DNA of 64,000 nucleotides, taken from Tardiphaga sp052076105. GTDB lineage: Bacteria; Pseudomonadota; Alphaproteobacteria; Rhizobiales; Xanthobacteraceae. Below the pieces are notes generated by a model. That model did no database searches, was not told where the DNA came from, and saw nothing but the letters and a program-made list of their open reading frames with translations. The position numbers and the translations under genes were made by a program. Each line of letters begins with the position of its first letter. Position 1 is the stretch's first letter. Where the stretch lies: the NCBI RefSeq assembly GCF_052076105.1, contig NZ_CP197245.1, positions 2,914,001-2,978,000 of the forward strand, read 5' to 3'. This document shows positions 62,742 to 64,000 of the stretch, piece after piece.

Positions 62742-63050
62742 TTAGAGCTTGATTTCGACGTCGACACCGGCGGCCAGGTCGAGCTTCATCAAAGCATCGA
62801 CTGTCTGCGGGGTCGGATCGACGATATCGAGAAGGCGCTTATGGGTGCGCATCTCGAACTGCTCGCGGCTCTTCTTGTCGACGTGCGGCGAACGGTTGAC
62901 CGTGAACTTCTCGATGCGCGTCGGCAGCGGGATGGGTCCACGGACCTGTGCACCCGTGCGCTTCGCGGTGCTCACGATCTCACGGGTCGATGCATCGAGG
63001 ATACGATGGTCGAACGCCTTGAGACGAATGCGGATATTCTGGCCGTTCAT
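62742..63050 (-). CDS. rpsJ: 30S ribosomal protein S10
   Basis: 102 residues: MNGQNIRIRLKAFDHRILD, GPIPLPTRIEKFTVNRSPHVDKKSREQFE-type loop (RSPHVDKKSREQFE). Also NusE, part of transcription antitermination. Confidence 0.99.
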   Translation of the reverse strand: MNGQNIRIRLKAFDHRILDASTREIVSTAKRTGAQVRGPIPLPTRIEKFTVNRSPHVDKKSREQFEMRTHKRLLDIVDPTPQTVDALMKLDLAAGVDVEIKL

Positions 63051-63092
63051 TGCCGTGTCTTTCTTTGAAAGCGAATGGTTGTTGCGAGTAGC

Positions 63093-63113
63093 GAGTAGCG
63101 AGACCCGCTACTC
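63093..63113 (-). promoter_or_regulatory. Hairpin between tuf and rpsJ
   Basis: GAGTAGCG-agacc-CGCTACTC, an eight-pair stem preceded by another GCGAGTA copy. No T-run; likely an RNA processing or spacing element. Confidence 0.4.
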
Positions 63114-63133
63114 ACGACTTCCTGTTCGCGTCC

Positions 63134-64000
<867 letters not shown>

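Overview
The window is chromosomal DNA of a GC-rich alphaproteobacterium. Its gene content and intergenic repeats fit the Bradyrhizobium / Rhodopseudomonas / Tardiphaga / Afipia group (Nitrobacteraceae). Pointers are MipZ, the ClpS-ClpA pair, SPOR-tailed D-Ala-D-Ala carboxypeptidase, ATP12, phasin, BluB, a fused indolepyruvate oxidoreductase, orphan Bug/TctC binding protein, and an S10-spc-alpha operon with adk after secY and without rpmJ. This placement is inference from families, not from a marker gene comparison. No tRNA, rRNA, CRISPR array, prophage or insertion sequence was recognised.

Layout. 1-6.1 kb: end of a COG3146 protein, HIT protein, TrmO, an orphan TctC-type binding protein, AzlCD exporter, a lytic transglycosylase, a GrdB-like protein without selenocysteine, and a PilZ protein. 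6.3-9.3 kb: clpS-clpA proteolysis. 9.8-13.9 kb: a TadG-like von Willebrand protein, a phasin with a twin operator in its promoter, and the carboxypeptidase. 14-19 kb: membrane-anchored J-domain protein with a VWA partner, a hydrolase, mipZ and panC. 19-24.7 kb: fused indolepyruvate oxidoreductase and a KaiC-like double ATPase coupled to a lone receiver domain. 24.9-31.7 kb: small exported or membrane proteins, a formyltransferase, two hydrolases, a GDPD enzyme and a TRIC-type channel. 31.8-32.7 kb: Fic toxin-antitoxin module. 32.7-38.6 kb: acyl-CoA carboxylase beta subunit, DUF4260, CMD-like protein, FhlB-FliK pair with a CtrA box, ATP12.

39-43.9 kb is a minus-strand run degQ-rarA-rluA family-bluB joined by 4-base overlaps or very short gaps. 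43.9-48.2 kb has an HxlR regulator divergent from a quinone oxidoreductase, a Porin_O_P-family porin and an SDR. 48.3-64 kb, minus strand, is one translation operon in transcription order tuf-rpsJ-rplCDWB-rpsS-rplV-rpsC-rplP-rpmC-rpsQ-rplNXE-rpsNH-rplFR-rpsE-rpmD-rplO-secY-adk-rpsMK-rpoA-rplQ, closed by a strong hairpin. tuf is cut by the window edge.

The most unusual items are: adenylate kinase carrying a ~110-residue acid-free Lys/Ala tail like histone H1; the KaiC-like/receiver pair without KaiA or KaiB nearby; two identical GTGC-N3-GCAC sites around the phasin promoter; a CtrA-type box ahead of fliK lying on the stop codon of the upstream gene; and a Fic antitoxin whose inhibitory motif departs from the usual form. 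I did not find a clearly new multi-gene system; most of the window is conserved core genome.
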